Shown here: positions 44,846 to 56,099 of the stretch, piece after piece | Layout of the letters: every line of letters begins with the position of its first letter | Numbering within the stretch: position 1 is the first letter of the stretch | Assembly (NCBI GenBank): GCA_023376005.1 | Contig: CM042145.1 | Coordinates: 20,034,647 to 20,098,646 of the forward strand | DNA from: Doryteuthis pealeii | Taxonomy: Eukaryota > Mollusca > Cephalopoda > Myopsida > Loliginidae | Length of the DNA: 64,000 nucleotides | Direction of reading: 5' to 3' | The notes under the pieces: model-generated | Databases searched by the model: none | The model's input: the letters and a program-made list of their open reading frames with translations, nothing else | What the model was told of the DNA's origin: nothing | Program-made: the position numbers and the translations under genes

Positions 44846-45365
44846 ACCACCTATCTATAATGCCAAATTATGTATTTGTGTTCTTCTGTTTCTGTGATGG
44901 TATTCATCCTGGGTCGGTTGAGCCGGCTCTATCCAACAAATTCATCTGTAGTGAATTCATGGAAGGAGTAACAAGGGAATAGGAAATTAACAAGCGGTCC
45001 CCAAATCTGTGGAAAATCTGCGGCAAACAAAGGTATCTCCTTCCCCTGACTGAGATATGCATGTATTTGTGTAGAATAGTTTATGTACTGATTTATATAT
45101 TGTAAGTTGGATAATGCTTTATAGAAATCATATGATAAAGAAATAAATAAGAGGCAGTAAAGTATTTACATAGGAGGTTTTCTATATAAACAATGAATAG
45201 AAAATATAAATATGAGCAATGTTTAAGGTATGTAAGAGTGAGATTAAATAATCTTCATACAATGACTGCTATTTACACAGTAGCATTGCAACCAACAAAG
45301 CCTTCATCAGATGATGACTCTGGGTTCAGGTATGGTTTCGGGGACAAAGCATCAATACCACTAAC

Positions 45366-45600
45366 TTAGAGCACCCCAGCAGTATCCCACGATACCACCA
45401 GACTTTGTCGGTTTGATGTCACATTGTAGGATTGCCATATCCACGCTGATGCGGTTAGAGCTTTATCCTGGATCATTTTGATGTATTTCCTCTTATCTGG
45501 TGGAGAAAGTCCGAGTTTAGTCAAAAATGCCAAGGTTGAGTTGGTAATAAATCCTCAGCATCCAACTTCAATTGGAAATACATCCATTATCCATCCATTT
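45366..45600 (-). pseudogene. retroelement polyprotein C-terminal fragment
   Basis: The minus strand reads IMDVFPIEVGC, a TGA, GFITNSTLAFLTKLGLSPPD, then KALTASAWIWQSYN. The pattern F-P-x-E-V-G-C-R-G-F...A-S-x-W-[IL]-W is a common tail of animal retroelement polyproteins. The TGA sits where Arg (CGA) is expected, a CpG-type decay change. It is an old fragment in KNL1 intron 1. Confidence 0.6.
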
Positions 45601-45691
45601 CTGACGCATTTATTTACCTAAGACATGTTAGTAATAAGATATTGGTCTCAAGGCAGATGTTTAACTTCTGACTATGCAGACGAGTTACACT

Positions 45692-45731
<40 letters not shown>

Positions 45732-45734
45732 AAC

Positions 45735-45945
45735 CCCTCCACACGAGCAGGATGCGACACAAGGTCAATTTCTTAAGTGGAGTTTAACAGGTTTGAATTC
45801 AGAGTTTTCCTTCTCCTAGACTGGTTACCTAGCCATGGTTAAAGAGTCCAGTCTACCCTGCTATCTACCCATAGCTGGAGGGAGAATTGGATTCATACCT
45901 TTCCCAAGGGTATTAGCGCCATGTGAAATGCTAACAGCTTCGTCT
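45735..45945 (-). mobile_element. tRNA-derived SINE, family B, partial
   Basis: Body matches 55823-56085 from ACACAAGGTCAATTTCTTAAG to GCTTCGTCTGC; the tRNA head is missing. It starts in a (TA)n tract. Confidence 0.7.
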
Positions 45946-46745
45946 GCTAACTCCATCATATACTACTACAAACTATTGAGTTTGATCCTTGCCAGGACCT
46001 CATACTTTTTGGCCTTTTGCCAAATCTGAGCTACATTTAGTTTCTAAGAGTACCTTGTTGGTGTGTAATGGCTAACAAGCTAATCTTGCAGACTAATTAT
46101 TACTGCCGAGTTTATTCAACAAAAAATGTTACATAAAAAGTGCATATGAGCACACACCTGGGCATACTGCCCGAAGTTTTTTTTTGGGGGGGAACGGGGT
46201 ACAAAAGTGGTCATGCTTCTAATATCTTTTAGTTCTGTCTTAGCTAGTCTCATTCTCCGACCGATCCATACTACTAAATATAAAAGTACATTCATCCATC
46301 GCCTTACACTACTGTTTTCACCAAAAAATTCGCTGTCACTCAATGTGTGATGCCCTACTTAAACCCATATGATAAAAATCAAGCCTATTGAAGTTTTATT
46401 TACATTTTATATACAATTCTAAAAGATGTGGGATGGATTGCCAAGTAGTGAGTTTGATCTTCATTGGGTGGCCCAAACTAAATGAGACGCGATGACTAAA
46501 TAACTGCATCTATGCAATTCTTTTCAAAAAAACACGTTAAATATCTTGCAGAGTTTTGTTCAATTTTTAGGAGCATTTTTCTTAAAGAATGAATAAAAAT
46601 AATTTTTTCTGATCTAAATCTATATTGAGCTTGAATCGCTGTCTTTGTTACCTTGCTTTTAAAAGTGAAAGGTTTGTAAAATCCCTATAAAATATGGCAG
46701 GTAAAGGAAAACTTCCCAGCCAAGCAATAGCAATTTTTAGATGAT

Positions 46746-47148
46746 CTACAAAGAAATATGGGCACCATTATAGTATGTGGCCTACCTTTTGAATGTGATC
46801 TATGAAATCATGTCTCTCTTATAGTATGTGGCCTACCATAAAAAGCATATTATAAGGTTATAATAATAACTGCTAACTCTACCCCTACTTCAGAATTTTA
46901 GAATATCTTAGAATTAAATAGATCTCTGATTCGTGTAAATTATGGATAAATTCTTTTTTAATTATTTTTAATTACTATATACAGCTCATGACTGAATTGC
47001 ATTTCTTGAAATTGAATATATGTGAAAAATAATTAGTTTCAATAAATTGCCTACTACTTATATCTATAAATATACTCTTACTGAGGTAGGACACCTTCAA
47101 ACCGAGTAAGCCACATACTATAACGGCACCGAAATATCCAGCCTAACA
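46746..47148. mobile_element. TIR element G (about 400 bp)
   Basis: Ends ATGGGCACCATTATAGTATG and CATACTATAACGGCACCGAA are inverted repeats; an internal TTATAGTATGTGGCCTACC repeat is present. The same element occurs at 57864-58238. Noncoding, MITE-like. Confidence 0.65.
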
Positions 47149-47154
47149 TTATCC

Positions 47155-47470
47155 CAGTGATGTTGATAGTTTTTTAATTTAGTGCGTCCTGGGACGCACA
47201 GATATGATTTGAATGAGTCCCCGGGAAATTTGATGGGTCCCAACTAAAGTTTCATAATAAATTGCAGAGTTTTTATCTATGAACAACTAAAGCCGTCTAA
47301 CCCCCACCTTGTACTCCATACAGGGTAATTCGTTTCCAAGAAAATATTGAAATGTATTTACTGTTAGCTGGAAATGGTGGGTGAAGAAGAAAAAAAAAAA
47401 AACACTGGGACGCATGGATACAATTTTTATGCGTCAGTGACGCAGGACGCAAACCTATCAGCATCTCTGT
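47155..47470 (+). repeat. dispersed repeat E
   Basis: Third plus-strand copy, abutting the TIR element at 46746-47148. TTTTAATTTAGTGCGTCCTG to GCAAACCTATCAGCATCTC. Confidence 0.65.
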
Positions 47471-48527
47471 TATCCTGATGAAAACTTACACACTTTTCAT
47501 CGATTGATGTCTGGTTTAATTGGGAACAGTTCTTGTTAGAATTAATCGTTTAATCAATCAGATTATAGACTAGCTTACAAATGGCACCATAGATGCATCA
47601 TCACAAACTTTGGATGAAGACAACCTTTTGATGCGGTAAATGGTGGTATAAGTCTGTTTGCATCACCGTCACGATTATTATTTTCAAATACCTAACATTA
47701 ATACATAAATACCAGATAAAACCGATTCTTATTATTGATTTCAATTAAAATTTAATCCATCTAATTTTTTTTTTTTTTTCTAAGATTTCAGGTGTTTGTT
47801 GTTATGGAGGAAACTGCAGACCCCCCCCCCCCATCCGTTACGATAAAAACATCTTTTGTCATAGACAATAAAAACTGTCTGGACATTATACTAAAAACTC
47901 TATGATGCTAAAATTTTAAATTCACCCATATAAATACATTAAATTTCAATATTCGATCATTAAATGTTGTCTTCAACTCTTTTTTTCTTGGATGGAAAAA
48001 AGCTAACTTAATTTTAGCATTTTTTTAAATTTTTTATTGAAATAATTTTGTACAGATCGTTTAAATGAAAAAAAATTAAAATTTGAGCAAATAATGGGAA
48101 ACAAAGTTTTAATTTCAAGCTAACCATTTTGATTTGAAACTTTAATCATGAAACGATAATGTAATTGTAATAATTTAAAATAACCCAGACAACAAAAAAA
48201 AAAGCTAAGAAAAAAATTTGAATCTCGTGAGGCTGTAAAACAAAAACCATAGTTTGTCAGAAGTCGCAACTTCTTTTTTTTTATCACAATAAATAAAATA
48301 TTAGTTTTATTCCTTACAATTATAAAAAATAAAATAAAAACGAGATCGTTTTTTTAGCAATCAATCAAAAAATAAAAATATTTTGAATGTTGATAAACTT
48401 CGTGATTTTAAAAATAATTTCAAATAACTGTCAACAAATAAAATGAAACATCCAATCCACCGAGTGATTTTTTTTTTCAAAAAAAAGTTTTCATTAGTGT
48501 AACATGAAACAGATTAAAATATACTCA

Positions 48528-48640
48528 CCCCTAAAATAAAACCCAGCAAATATTTTTAAATAGTTGTGATAAATCACTTATCCAAACAAAAAAAAAAGTT
48601 GCAAGATTTTTACGGCTGACCGTTTGAATCAACCGCCATT
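48528..48640 (-). other. KNL1: KNL1 exon 1, 5' untranslated (approximate start)
   Basis: A consensus donor (GGG then GTGAGT, read on the minus strand) lies at 48527/48528, and the next acceptor is 6.3 kb away at the ATG exon. The segment upstream of this donor reaches a CpG-containing promoter-like patch at 48.63-48.68 kb. It has no long open frame joining the MDEDEEN start, so I read it as noncoding leader. The transcription start is not visible; the outer boundary is a guess. Confidence 0.5.
48610..48639 (-). other. upstream ORF, 9 codons, in KNL1 leader
   Basis: ATGGCGGTTGATTC starts a short frame (MAVDSNGQP, then TAA) in the leader. Its ATG overlaps the YY1-like AATGGCGG. If transcription starts upstream of 48639 it would be the first AUG met by the ribosome and could dampen KNL1 translation. 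Whether it lies in the mRNA is unknown. Confidence 0.3.
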
Positions 48641-48672
48641 CGTTAATACGCATGCGCAACGGAAACCGGATG
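48632..48672 (-). promoter_or_regulatory. KNL1 core promoter elements: NRF-1-like, YY1-like and ETS-like sites
   Basis: TTGCGCATGCGT (minus strand, 48648-48659) closely fits the NRF-1 palindrome TGCGCATGCGCA. AATGGCGG at 48633-48640 matches the YY1 core. ACCGGATG just upstream resembles an ETS half-site. Several CpGs cluster here in an otherwise CpG-poor, AT-rich sequence. Such TATA-less promoters are typical of cell-cycle housekeeping genes. Function is inferred from motifs and from the position above exon 1. Confidence 0.55.
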
Positions 48673-48729
48673 TTGCACAGCGGCGATAAACGAGTTGATG
48701 TTAGAAAAACTAGATCACGTTTATGGAGC

Positions 48730-50640
48730 ACATTGTGTAAAAAAAAAATCATAATAATGAATAGCTAATAAGATTATTACGTTTATTTCTACACTAAGAG
48801 TAAGCAAGTTGACTTTGCTGTTTGTAAAAATCACGAAAAGAATAAAGGTTTCCTCATTGGATTTTTTTTTTGTAATTAACACCTTTGGCATGGCAAATAA
48901 AAAAATAAACGATTCAATGAAGTTTATTTAATTTTCTTGAAGTTTATCCGGGTCAATAAATAAAAACAGAGTTGTTTCCCCTAATAAAACATGAGAAACA
49001 TAAAACGTGATTAGATTTGTTAAAAAAAATAAAGACGAAATGAAAATCAATTGGAAATTTTTACAGTGCTAAATTAAATCCATTGAAATTAATTCAACCA
49101 ATTGATGAGATTTAATAAAATGTAATTTTCAGGATTTATTCATTAATAAATTCATTTTTAGATAACTACTTTGTAAAAAAAATGAAAATACCTTAAAGTA
49201 AAAATATACCCACACTATTTAATAAATATCTTTGAATTTGAAACCAAATTAAAAAGTAAAGTGAAATAAAGTAAAAAAGGAATTATCATTATTAAAGCAT
49301 TTATTTATTTTAACTTTGGGACATATTGATTAAGAAAGAACAGACATTAGATCTAACACTCCAAAATTCCACTATCTGATTGTCCTACAGAACAAATACA
49401 AGTGTGATGCTTGTGAGTTCAATCTCTGAGTCAGGCAGTGAAATTCATATTTTGGTTCAGTGGAACAAGCAAAAGCAGCATCACAAAGATGAACAGATTA
49501 TCTTGAAAAACTAAATTTAGAATGAACTGAATTTGAATGAGAGTATGGTGTTTGTTAATGAGTGGATATATATATATATTGGTAATTACAACAAACACAT
49601 AATGTCACATATATTAAGACAGAAAAACAAATAACTCATAAATACAACAAGTAATATGTGTATTAAAACAAATAGATTACAATAGTCAAAAATACTGATC
49701 CAAGTCCTGCAGAATATGCTTTTTAAAAATTTCATGTAATTAGAAAAAGAAAGTGTTGAGTTAACTCCAATAGAGAAAAGAAAGGGTAATGCTCAATATA
49801 TCAGCAGTGAAGTAACTTGTAGAGAGAGAAAGATATAGCTTGTAATACCTTCAGCGGTAGGCAAAGATTTCAGAGTCGAGCGACATGGAATATGTAGGCA
49901 TAAGTTTGTCTTCTCAACTGTTCTCTTAAAACTTTCACTTTTATAGGACTCCCTAGAATTGAAATCATCTTTTTGATAAACTTCTTTTTTTAGGCACGAA
50001 CGCTTCTGATTGGTTGAAAATTCTCATTTTTAATATTTTTCTTTTTTTCTTTCTACCTGCGCTGATCCTATGCGCAGACTTCTTATTTTCGTCATTTTAT
50101 TTCTGCTTTCAATACGTTAACTTCTGGCTCACCACAAGAGTTTGATTTTAAATTCTCAAGGCATCTGAGCAGTACAGATGGGTGGCTGTAACAACCAAGA
50201 TGAAAAATCTAATTAATTACTGTATCATAGTTAATTAGGCATACCCAATTTTTCGTCAGATTTTTATTTTAAAAACGAATTAAAATTAATTAAATCGATT
50301 ATTTAAGGTCAAATTTTTATCTAAATCGAAAAGTAGTAACATAATGAGCATCAGTAAAAAGCAAAATAATATTATATATGTAATTTATTTTTAATACATT
50401 TTAAACTATTTTTTCGGTCAGTTTTGCTCAAATATATCTTAAACATGGGCATCATAGTTGCTGTAAATTCTGTGTTTACAAAATAAATTTAACCCTCCCG
50501 ATTAAAAATAATAATCCGATTTTAATAAAAATTTTCAGTGTTTATTTATTAATGAATGAATTTTATAATGCATCAGTGATTTTATTTCAAAAATTTCAGA
50601 TTTATAGATTAACTACTATATTTTTTACCAAGTTTTTACC
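48730..50640. other. intergenic, upstream of KNL1
   Basis: AT-rich, no gene. At 49850-50110 a block with CAGAGTCGAGCGACATGG and CTACCTGCGCTGATCC has higher GC and could be an old LTR, but I see no ends. The remainder up to 55.05 kb is covered by the LTR, tandem, J, foldback and inverted-repeat entries. Confidence 0.45.
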
Positions 50641-50672
50641 AATATATATATGTATATATATATATATGATAC

Positions 50673-51169
50673 TGTGATGTGTAAGGAACTATAGGGGGTA
50701 GGAAGGATATGGGTCATTTGTGGGTGCTTAGTGCGTTTATGTGTGTACGTCTTTTGGGTTGATATTGTTGGGATTATCTTCCCATTTGGCCTGTAAGAGT
50801 TATCTTCCCCCTGATTTGTTGCTTGTTCTCACCAGGGGCTCTAGTATTTAAGCGGCTGGTTCGAACGTCTCTTTCTCTTTTTTTTCTGTTCCTCAAACTA
50901 CTAGACACATGGGTTAGATTCCGGTCTACCCCTTCTCATTGGGGCTTCGTTCCCCCCCCCTTACATTACTGTAAGTTATTCACACAGCATGGACTATTCC
51001 TAGTCTCATGTCTGTAGCTTTTATGTTTATCTTTTTACCATTCATGAATGTGTCTTTATCTTTATTTATGTACACCTTGTATTATGTACCCTCTATACGT
51101 ATTAAATGTTTTGTTTATCAAACCTTTGTCGGAATTTGTATCTTCAAGTATAATATCACTTTTCATCCT

Positions 51170-51172
<3 letters not shown>
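50673..51172 (+). mobile_element. solo LTR, same family as 5825-6249
   Basis: TGTGATG...CCTACA, with long matches to the other LTR: TATTTAAGCGGCTG, AACGTCTCTTTCTCTTTTT, CTTACATTACTGTAAGT, AGCATGGACTATTCCTAGTC. It has no primer site or coding sequence after it; it ends in a (TA)n tract. It lies in the region between the two genes. Confidence 0.72.
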
Positions 51173-51220
<48 letters not shown>

Positions 51221-51499
51221 GTGGCATGTTAAGTTGTGTTGTTATTGTTATGGTTTGAATTTGTAGCTTTATAGCTAACAATGATCATTTTGCCTAGATA
51301 TGGAGAGATGTTGAAAAAGCCAGATCTACTGTTTACATTCTGTATATTATTTATTGCACTGGCTTTGAAGATTTGTCTTAGTCTTTTATTATGGATGGAT
51401 GCTAGCACCAAGGCACTGTTGAAATCAAAATTAAGTTAGATTTACATTAACAGGTTTGTTTTATCTTAATTTCTTTTTTTTATAAGTGATTGTGTTATT

Positions 51500-51955
51500 T
51501 AGCAATGGGACAACTGCTTTAAATCTTTTTAAATTAATTACATAACTGAAACCATCCAATCCCAGCCTAGGTATCAAACTAACCTCAGAGTCATTGCCTG
51601 TCAATCAAACCCATTTAACCTAATGTCTCTGAGTACAATTTCTATTTCACTTTTCAAATTCTACACTACTTTCAAAATAATAGATACAGCTAATATGTTA
51701 TTTAATAATGGGAGAACTGCTTTAAATCTTTTTAAACTAACTACATGACTGAAACCATCCAATCCCAGCCAAGGTATCAAACTAACCTCAGAGTCATTGC
51801 CTGTCAATCAAACCCATTTAAACTAATGTCTCTGAGTGCAATTTCTATTTCACTTTTCAAATTCTACACTACTTTCAAAACAATAGATACAGCTAATATG
51901 TTATTCAATAATGGGAGAACTGCTTTAAATCTTTTTAAATTAATTACATGACTGA
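51500..51955. repeat. tandem duplication, about 205-bp unit
   Basis: GGACAACTGCTTTAAATCTT ... ATAGATACAGCTAATATGTT occurs twice plus a partial third start at 51917. It lies between the two divergent genes. Confidence 0.78.
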
Positions 51956-52057
51956 AACTTCATGTCTAACATTTTCTCTTTTTCACTAAACATGTTTTTA
52001 AAGTTTTAATGTTTTATTTAGATATACAGGGTGTTTAAAAAAATTTAATATCATTTG

Positions 52058-52320
52058 GAATGTACAGAGTGTTTCAGAAAAAAAGGATATCAATTCATAA
52101 TCTAATAACTTGACTAATTCTCGTTCAAATAATCTCAAATTTTAACAGCATATGTAGAAACAACTCAAAATTCTAAAGTTAATGTTTAAACGTCTTTTCT
52201 TTCCCTAGGGAACAGAATTTCTATAGCTGAAAAGAAAAAAAAAACATTAAACATATAATTTTGAGTTGTTTTCATACATGCTGTTAAAATTTGAAATAAT
52301 TGGTTAAGTTTATCCAAATA
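52058..52320. mobile_element. TIR element I, truncated copy
   Basis: Left end GTACAGAGTGTTTCAGAAAA and interior AACAGCATATGTAGAAACAA match 42285-42575; the right terminal repeat is missing. Confidence 0.6.
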
Positions 52321-52499
52321 ACAACTACCAATTAGCAGAGCCTCTGAGATAAATTTTTCAAGGCAATGCAAGACTTTTTGAAAACTCCCAGAAGAAAATG
52401 CTAAAAACTGAGGATTTAAGGCACAAATGGATCCTTATTTCTTTTTGTTCTTTTTAAAATAAAGATAATGCTATAAACATTACATTTTAAAGGTTTTGT

Positions 52500-53096
52500 T
52501 TTTGGTTTTGTTTTGTTTTACGGCATATCAACCTCAGTAATGCCGATAAAGTTGAAATAAATCAATTCTTAATGGAGAATAAAATTTTTTTATAAATACA
52601 TTTTTTCTATTTAACCCATAGATGGGACCCTAACAGGTACTACCACTCCGGGTCAGAGTGGACCAGGGAGCAATGGTGATGAAGGGGTGCTCCACATTCC
52701 CCAAACCTCCAGAACTGGAACCTCACCATCAGATAGAGTTTAACGTTATTCCCAGGACATGTAGACCCTCAGCCATCGCCTTCTAGCACCCAGATGATAA
52801 AAAGGGATTGGGCTTGCCATAAGGGCAATAGAGTTGGGAAAATCATATAGGTGCTAGGGCTTGACATGACCAGCCGATTGATCGGAGGGGGCCTCTCCGA
52901 CCGCCCGTCTAGCCCAAGATAGGGCCAAAGTGGAGTATTGCAAGTCAGGAACTGCTCATCCCCCTTGGTTCTATCCTTAAGCATCACGAGTCGCCACCCA
53001 CGGCCAACAGGTGGCCCCATTGGCGGAGTTTTATCCCTCTGCAGAGGTGCAGTCGGTGCATTCTAATGCCCCAGCCAACAGAGCAGCATTTTAAAG
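52500..53096 (-). repeat. dispersed repeat J, fullest copy
   Basis: TTTACGGCATATCAACCTCA, then AACCCATAGATGGGACCC, AGGTACTACCACTCCGGGTC, GCCTCTCCGACCGCCCGTCT, CTGCAGAGGTGCAGTC. About 600 bases, GC-rich relative to its surroundings. No protein of note on either strand. Confidence 0.65.
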
Positions 53097-53459
53097 ATGG
53101 ATTTTTTTCTTTCTTTGTAGAAAAATAAGTTTATGATAAAACATGTACAAAGTAGACAACTTTTGATTGATTGATTGATTTAATGGCATGTAAACTTGTG
53201 CAGGGTTATTTTATGCTTAGAGGTTAGGGAATTATGATCATTGTACATTTACATTTTTTATCCATTTTTTTTTTTTAAAGAGTTCTTTGCACAGTTATAT
53301 GATATCAAGTATTCCTCTCTAATACAAATCATTTGCACACAGCTCCATGATTGAAAGTATTCCTATTCAATACTAATAATTTATACACAATTATATGGCT
53401 TCAAGTAATTATTTCTATTTAATAATAATCATTTGTTTGAAAACAGCTATATGGTTTCA

Positions 53460-53703
53460 GACCATATGACCTTAAGGCACCTCTTTTTGATCTCGATTAA
53501 GAAAGGACATGTTTTTCATTTACACCGTCAATATCCGGTTTTTTGTTAGGGTTAGGAGTTAGGGTTAAAGTTAGGGGTTAGTTTTATAATTTTTTTTAAA
53601 TCTAAAAATTGTCTGTTAAAACAACTGGATATTGACGGTGTAAATGAAAAACATGTCCTTTCTTATTCGAGATCAAAAAGGGGTTCCTAAAGGTCATATG
53701 GTC
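53460..53703. repeat. foldback repeat with TTAGGG-like loop
   Basis: Arms of about 80 bases: GACCATATGACCTTAAGGCA...TTTACACCGTCAATATCC and the inverse GGATATTGACGGTGTAAATG...AGGTCATATGGTCC. The loop holds GTTAGGGTTAGGAGTTAGGG and further variants. Confidence 0.75.
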
Positions 53704-53721
53704 CATGGTTTCAAGTAACTA

Positions 53722-53945
53722 AAGTTGGCAGAGTGGCCTATTGTCAAAATCAGCTGGACAGCGTGGGAGTCTATCCCCTTTTCACTAGCGCTAGACTAAG
53801 GAGATTATTGTTGCTGAGGTGGAGCGCCACATCTACCGTCAGCCCCTCACTTTACTGCACAGATCAGATTATTCAATATATGTTACTCATGCACTCAATT
53901 GGCGGGGACTGGTATCATACCCAGAACCTTGTGATTCTGAGGCGG
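53722..53945 (-). mobile_element. tRNA-derived SINE, family A, partial
   Basis: Tail and body match family A (GTCTATCCCCTTTTCACTAG, GGTATCATACC); the tRNA head is mostly lost. Confidence 0.7.
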
Positions 53946-54365
53946 GTGAAATAGATGCACTACTAAGAAGTACCATTGAATAACCATTTGATTCAGTCTT
54001 TTTTAGTCGAGGTGGTTTGCCGCCATGTCTAGTTTGTCTCATTTTTATAATAAGGCGAGCAAAAAAAAAAAAAAAAAAAGATTGACGGTTCGGTTCCTAT
54101 GATCCGTCGACCAAATAGCACCTCCCCATTGCACTAAAATATAGTTTCAGTGTAGTAGTTATACCCAGATGTCTGCGACAAAAAAAACGAGTAGAACAAC
54201 TTTAAGTATACTTTTGCAACTATCCCTACACTAATGTTTTGAATCTATTAAAGCGACAAATATATGTGGGTCCTCACATCTAATAAAAAGCCTTTTGCCG
54301 CATTTCATCTTATGAAATGATTACAGCTGCACACCCCACCCAATTCACACAATCAGTAGTACCGG

Positions 54366-54845
54366 CTGGAATGTAGTTTTCGTACAGGTTTTCCTGGCTG
54401 AGCTAACAATATTGTTTTCGAATTTATTGCCCCTCTCCCCTTTTTTAATACAAAAGAAACAAGATAAAAAAGTCAATGAAAATAAATTAGACACAAAAAC
54501 AATATTTGCAGAGACAAAAAAATTAAACAAACAACAATTTTAATTTGATTAAGAACAAACTGAACAATTACAATATTACGTTTAGTTTGGTAAATTAACC
54601 TGCCCCCCCCCCTTTAATTTAAAGGGAACCAGTAATTCCAAGAAGAAACAATTAGTGTAAATATTGTTATTATTTTGAATATAATCAAATCCATTTGCTA
54701 TTCAATTTGACTCGTTCTGAATTCCTTAAATTTTGTGTATAAAAAGATATTCTGTATTTAAAAAAAAAAAAAAAAAAAAAGTCAATAATACGAAAACAAT
54801 ATTGCCGGCTCAGTCAACTGAACCTGCGTGAAAACTGCATTCCAA
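54366..54845. mobile_element. inverted-repeat element, about 480 bases
   Basis: Left end TGGAATGTAGTTTTCGTACA...CTGGCTGAGC...AATATTGTTTTCG; right end CGAAAACAATATTGCCGGCTCAG...GAAAACTGCATTCCA. The interior is AT-rich with a C-run and no ORF. It lies close to the plus-strand gene's promoter. Confidence 0.65.
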
Positions 54846-55052
54846 CCAGGACAATCAATTATATATTGCACCGGTTGCGTATTCAGTGTTGACAACCGTA
54901 CAATTCTAGACTAGGAACGGTTTCCTTTCACATTGACTAATTGTCAAAAAAAAAAAAGGTTTTTATTCTTGGATAAATTTGGTGAATAATACAAGAAATA
55001 AATAAAAACGTTCGAAACTAAAAGTATCTAATCTGGTATTCTGTAGTAGTAT

Positions 55053-55074
55053 CACGTGGTCCATCCGCCATGTT
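55053..55074 (+). promoter_or_regulatory. E-box and YY1-like element above the plus-strand gene
   Basis: CACGTG (55053-55058) and CCGCCATGTT (55065-55074; minus-strand AACATGGCGG, the YY1 consensus) lie about 80-100 bases before the ATG at 55153. YY1 elements of this form typically sit at or just downstream of transcription starts. Confidence 0.5.
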
Positions 55075-55152
55075 ATTTCGAAAGTAAATATTATCTGCTT
55101 GTAGATATTTTCAAAGGCACGTTGTTTATATTCACCATTTAAGATTAACGAT

Positions 55153-55206
55153 ATGGATTCTCCGGTTACCAACCGGAATCTAATGGAAGGCAATGTTCAT
55201 CCAATG
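55153..55206 (+). CDS. first coding exon of an unidentified plus-strand gene
   Basis: An ATG with a good context (G at -3, G at +4) opens MDSPVTNRNLMEGNVHPM, then a donor GTAATA. It lies just below a CpG-containing, YY1-bearing patch and is divergent from KNL1. The exon is in phase 0 with the exon at 62648. I do not recognise the protein: the N-terminus is short, polar and has no signal peptide. The exon call rests on the start context, donor, promoter-like patch and phase match. Confidence 0.55.
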
Positions 55207-55822
55207 GTAATATAATTCTACTGTTTTTTTTCTTTGACTTTAGTTTTTAAAGTTAAGTTGTTTTGTTTTTTTCTCATTTTCATTGATTCAAATTTCCTAT
55301 TCGACCGGTGTATCAAACATAGTAGTTTAAATTAATCGATTGTCTTACTTAAAATTCTTAAAAAATGAACTTTAAAACTGTTTTGAGAAAATTAGATTAA
55401 GAATTAGATTCATCGACTGGATTTCTGTTTTCGATTTGTGCAAGGCAAATTATTCTAAATATTAACAATGTTATGTTTATTTTTTCTCTTCGAAGTCAGA
55501 AACTTGAAGAAAGATGAATGAAAAATCCACGATACTCAATTAAAAAATCAAATTAAAAAATTATGACAAATTTTTATTATTAAATAATGTATTCGTAGAA
55601 TCCGTGAAAAAGAGACTACATTTTTTAAAAATCTGGTATGATTTTTATTTTAGTGATGTAATTTTGGTTAACTAGTTTTAAAGTTGTTAACATCAATAAA
55701 GTAGTTCCAAGTCCGAAAAAAAATGAATGATGTTTTTAACTCTTGAGGGTAAAAAAAAAAAGGGGGGGGGGAAGTGCAAATTTAAAATTAAACGCTGCAA
55801 TTTGCATTTCACTGACCACTTA

Positions 55823-56085
55823 ACGAGTAGGATGTGACACAAGGTCAATTTCTTAAGTGGAATTTAACAGGTTTGAATTCAGAGCTTTCCTTCTCACAGA
55901 CTGGTTACCTAGTCAATGTTAAAGAGCCCAGTCTGCCCTACTAGTTACCCATAGCTGGAGGGAGAGTAGTTCGATTCATACCTTTCCCAAGCGCTATATG
56001 AAATGCAAACAGCCTCGTCCAGGATTTGAACTCGGGTCGACGAGTCCATTTCCTACGACTCTAACCATTACACACCACGCGCTTA
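55823..56085 (-). mobile_element. tRNA-derived SINE, family B
   Basis: The minus strand starts with GTGTGTAATGGTTAGAGTCG (A-box-like) and has GAGTTCAAATCC (B box), then the family body ending TTGTGTCACATCC. It lies in intron 1 of the plus-strand gene and is the clearest copy of the family. Confidence 0.8.
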
Positions 56086-56099
56086 TATTGTGTGTAGTC

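Larger units (their letters stand above)
2299..48640 (-). other. KNL1: KNL1 kinetochore scaffold gene, 3' end beyond window
   Basis: KNL1 (CASC5, Spc105, Spc7) is the outer-kinetochore platform that binds the Mis12 complex through its C-terminus, recruits PP1 through SILK and RVSF motifs, and recruits Bub3-Bub1 through Mps1-phosphorylated MELT motifs. I joined 22 coding exons on the minus strand, from 42206 down to 2299. Every junction has AG/GT borders and the phases agree throughout: 5,234 nt after adding two bases for two frameshifts, about 1,744 codons plus 2 nt. Seen directly are SILK and RVSF near the N-terminus, four M-[DE]-[LF]-T motifs, a Spc7-like segment, a coiled coil and one RWD-like exon. 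The last exon seen ends in phase 2 at a GT donor, so the second RWD domain and the stop lie left of base 1. Vertebrate KNL1 also has one very large central exon. The family assignment is firm; the exact isoform is inference. Confidence 0.95.

Noticed and set aside
46116..46343. 75-codon minus-strand ORF
   Set aside because: No motif, G-run inside, no splice or promoter support; probably repeat sequence.
53460..53703. microRNA precursor
   Set aside because: Arms of about 80 bases with a loop of about 80 bases are too long and too perfect; a foldback repeat fits better.
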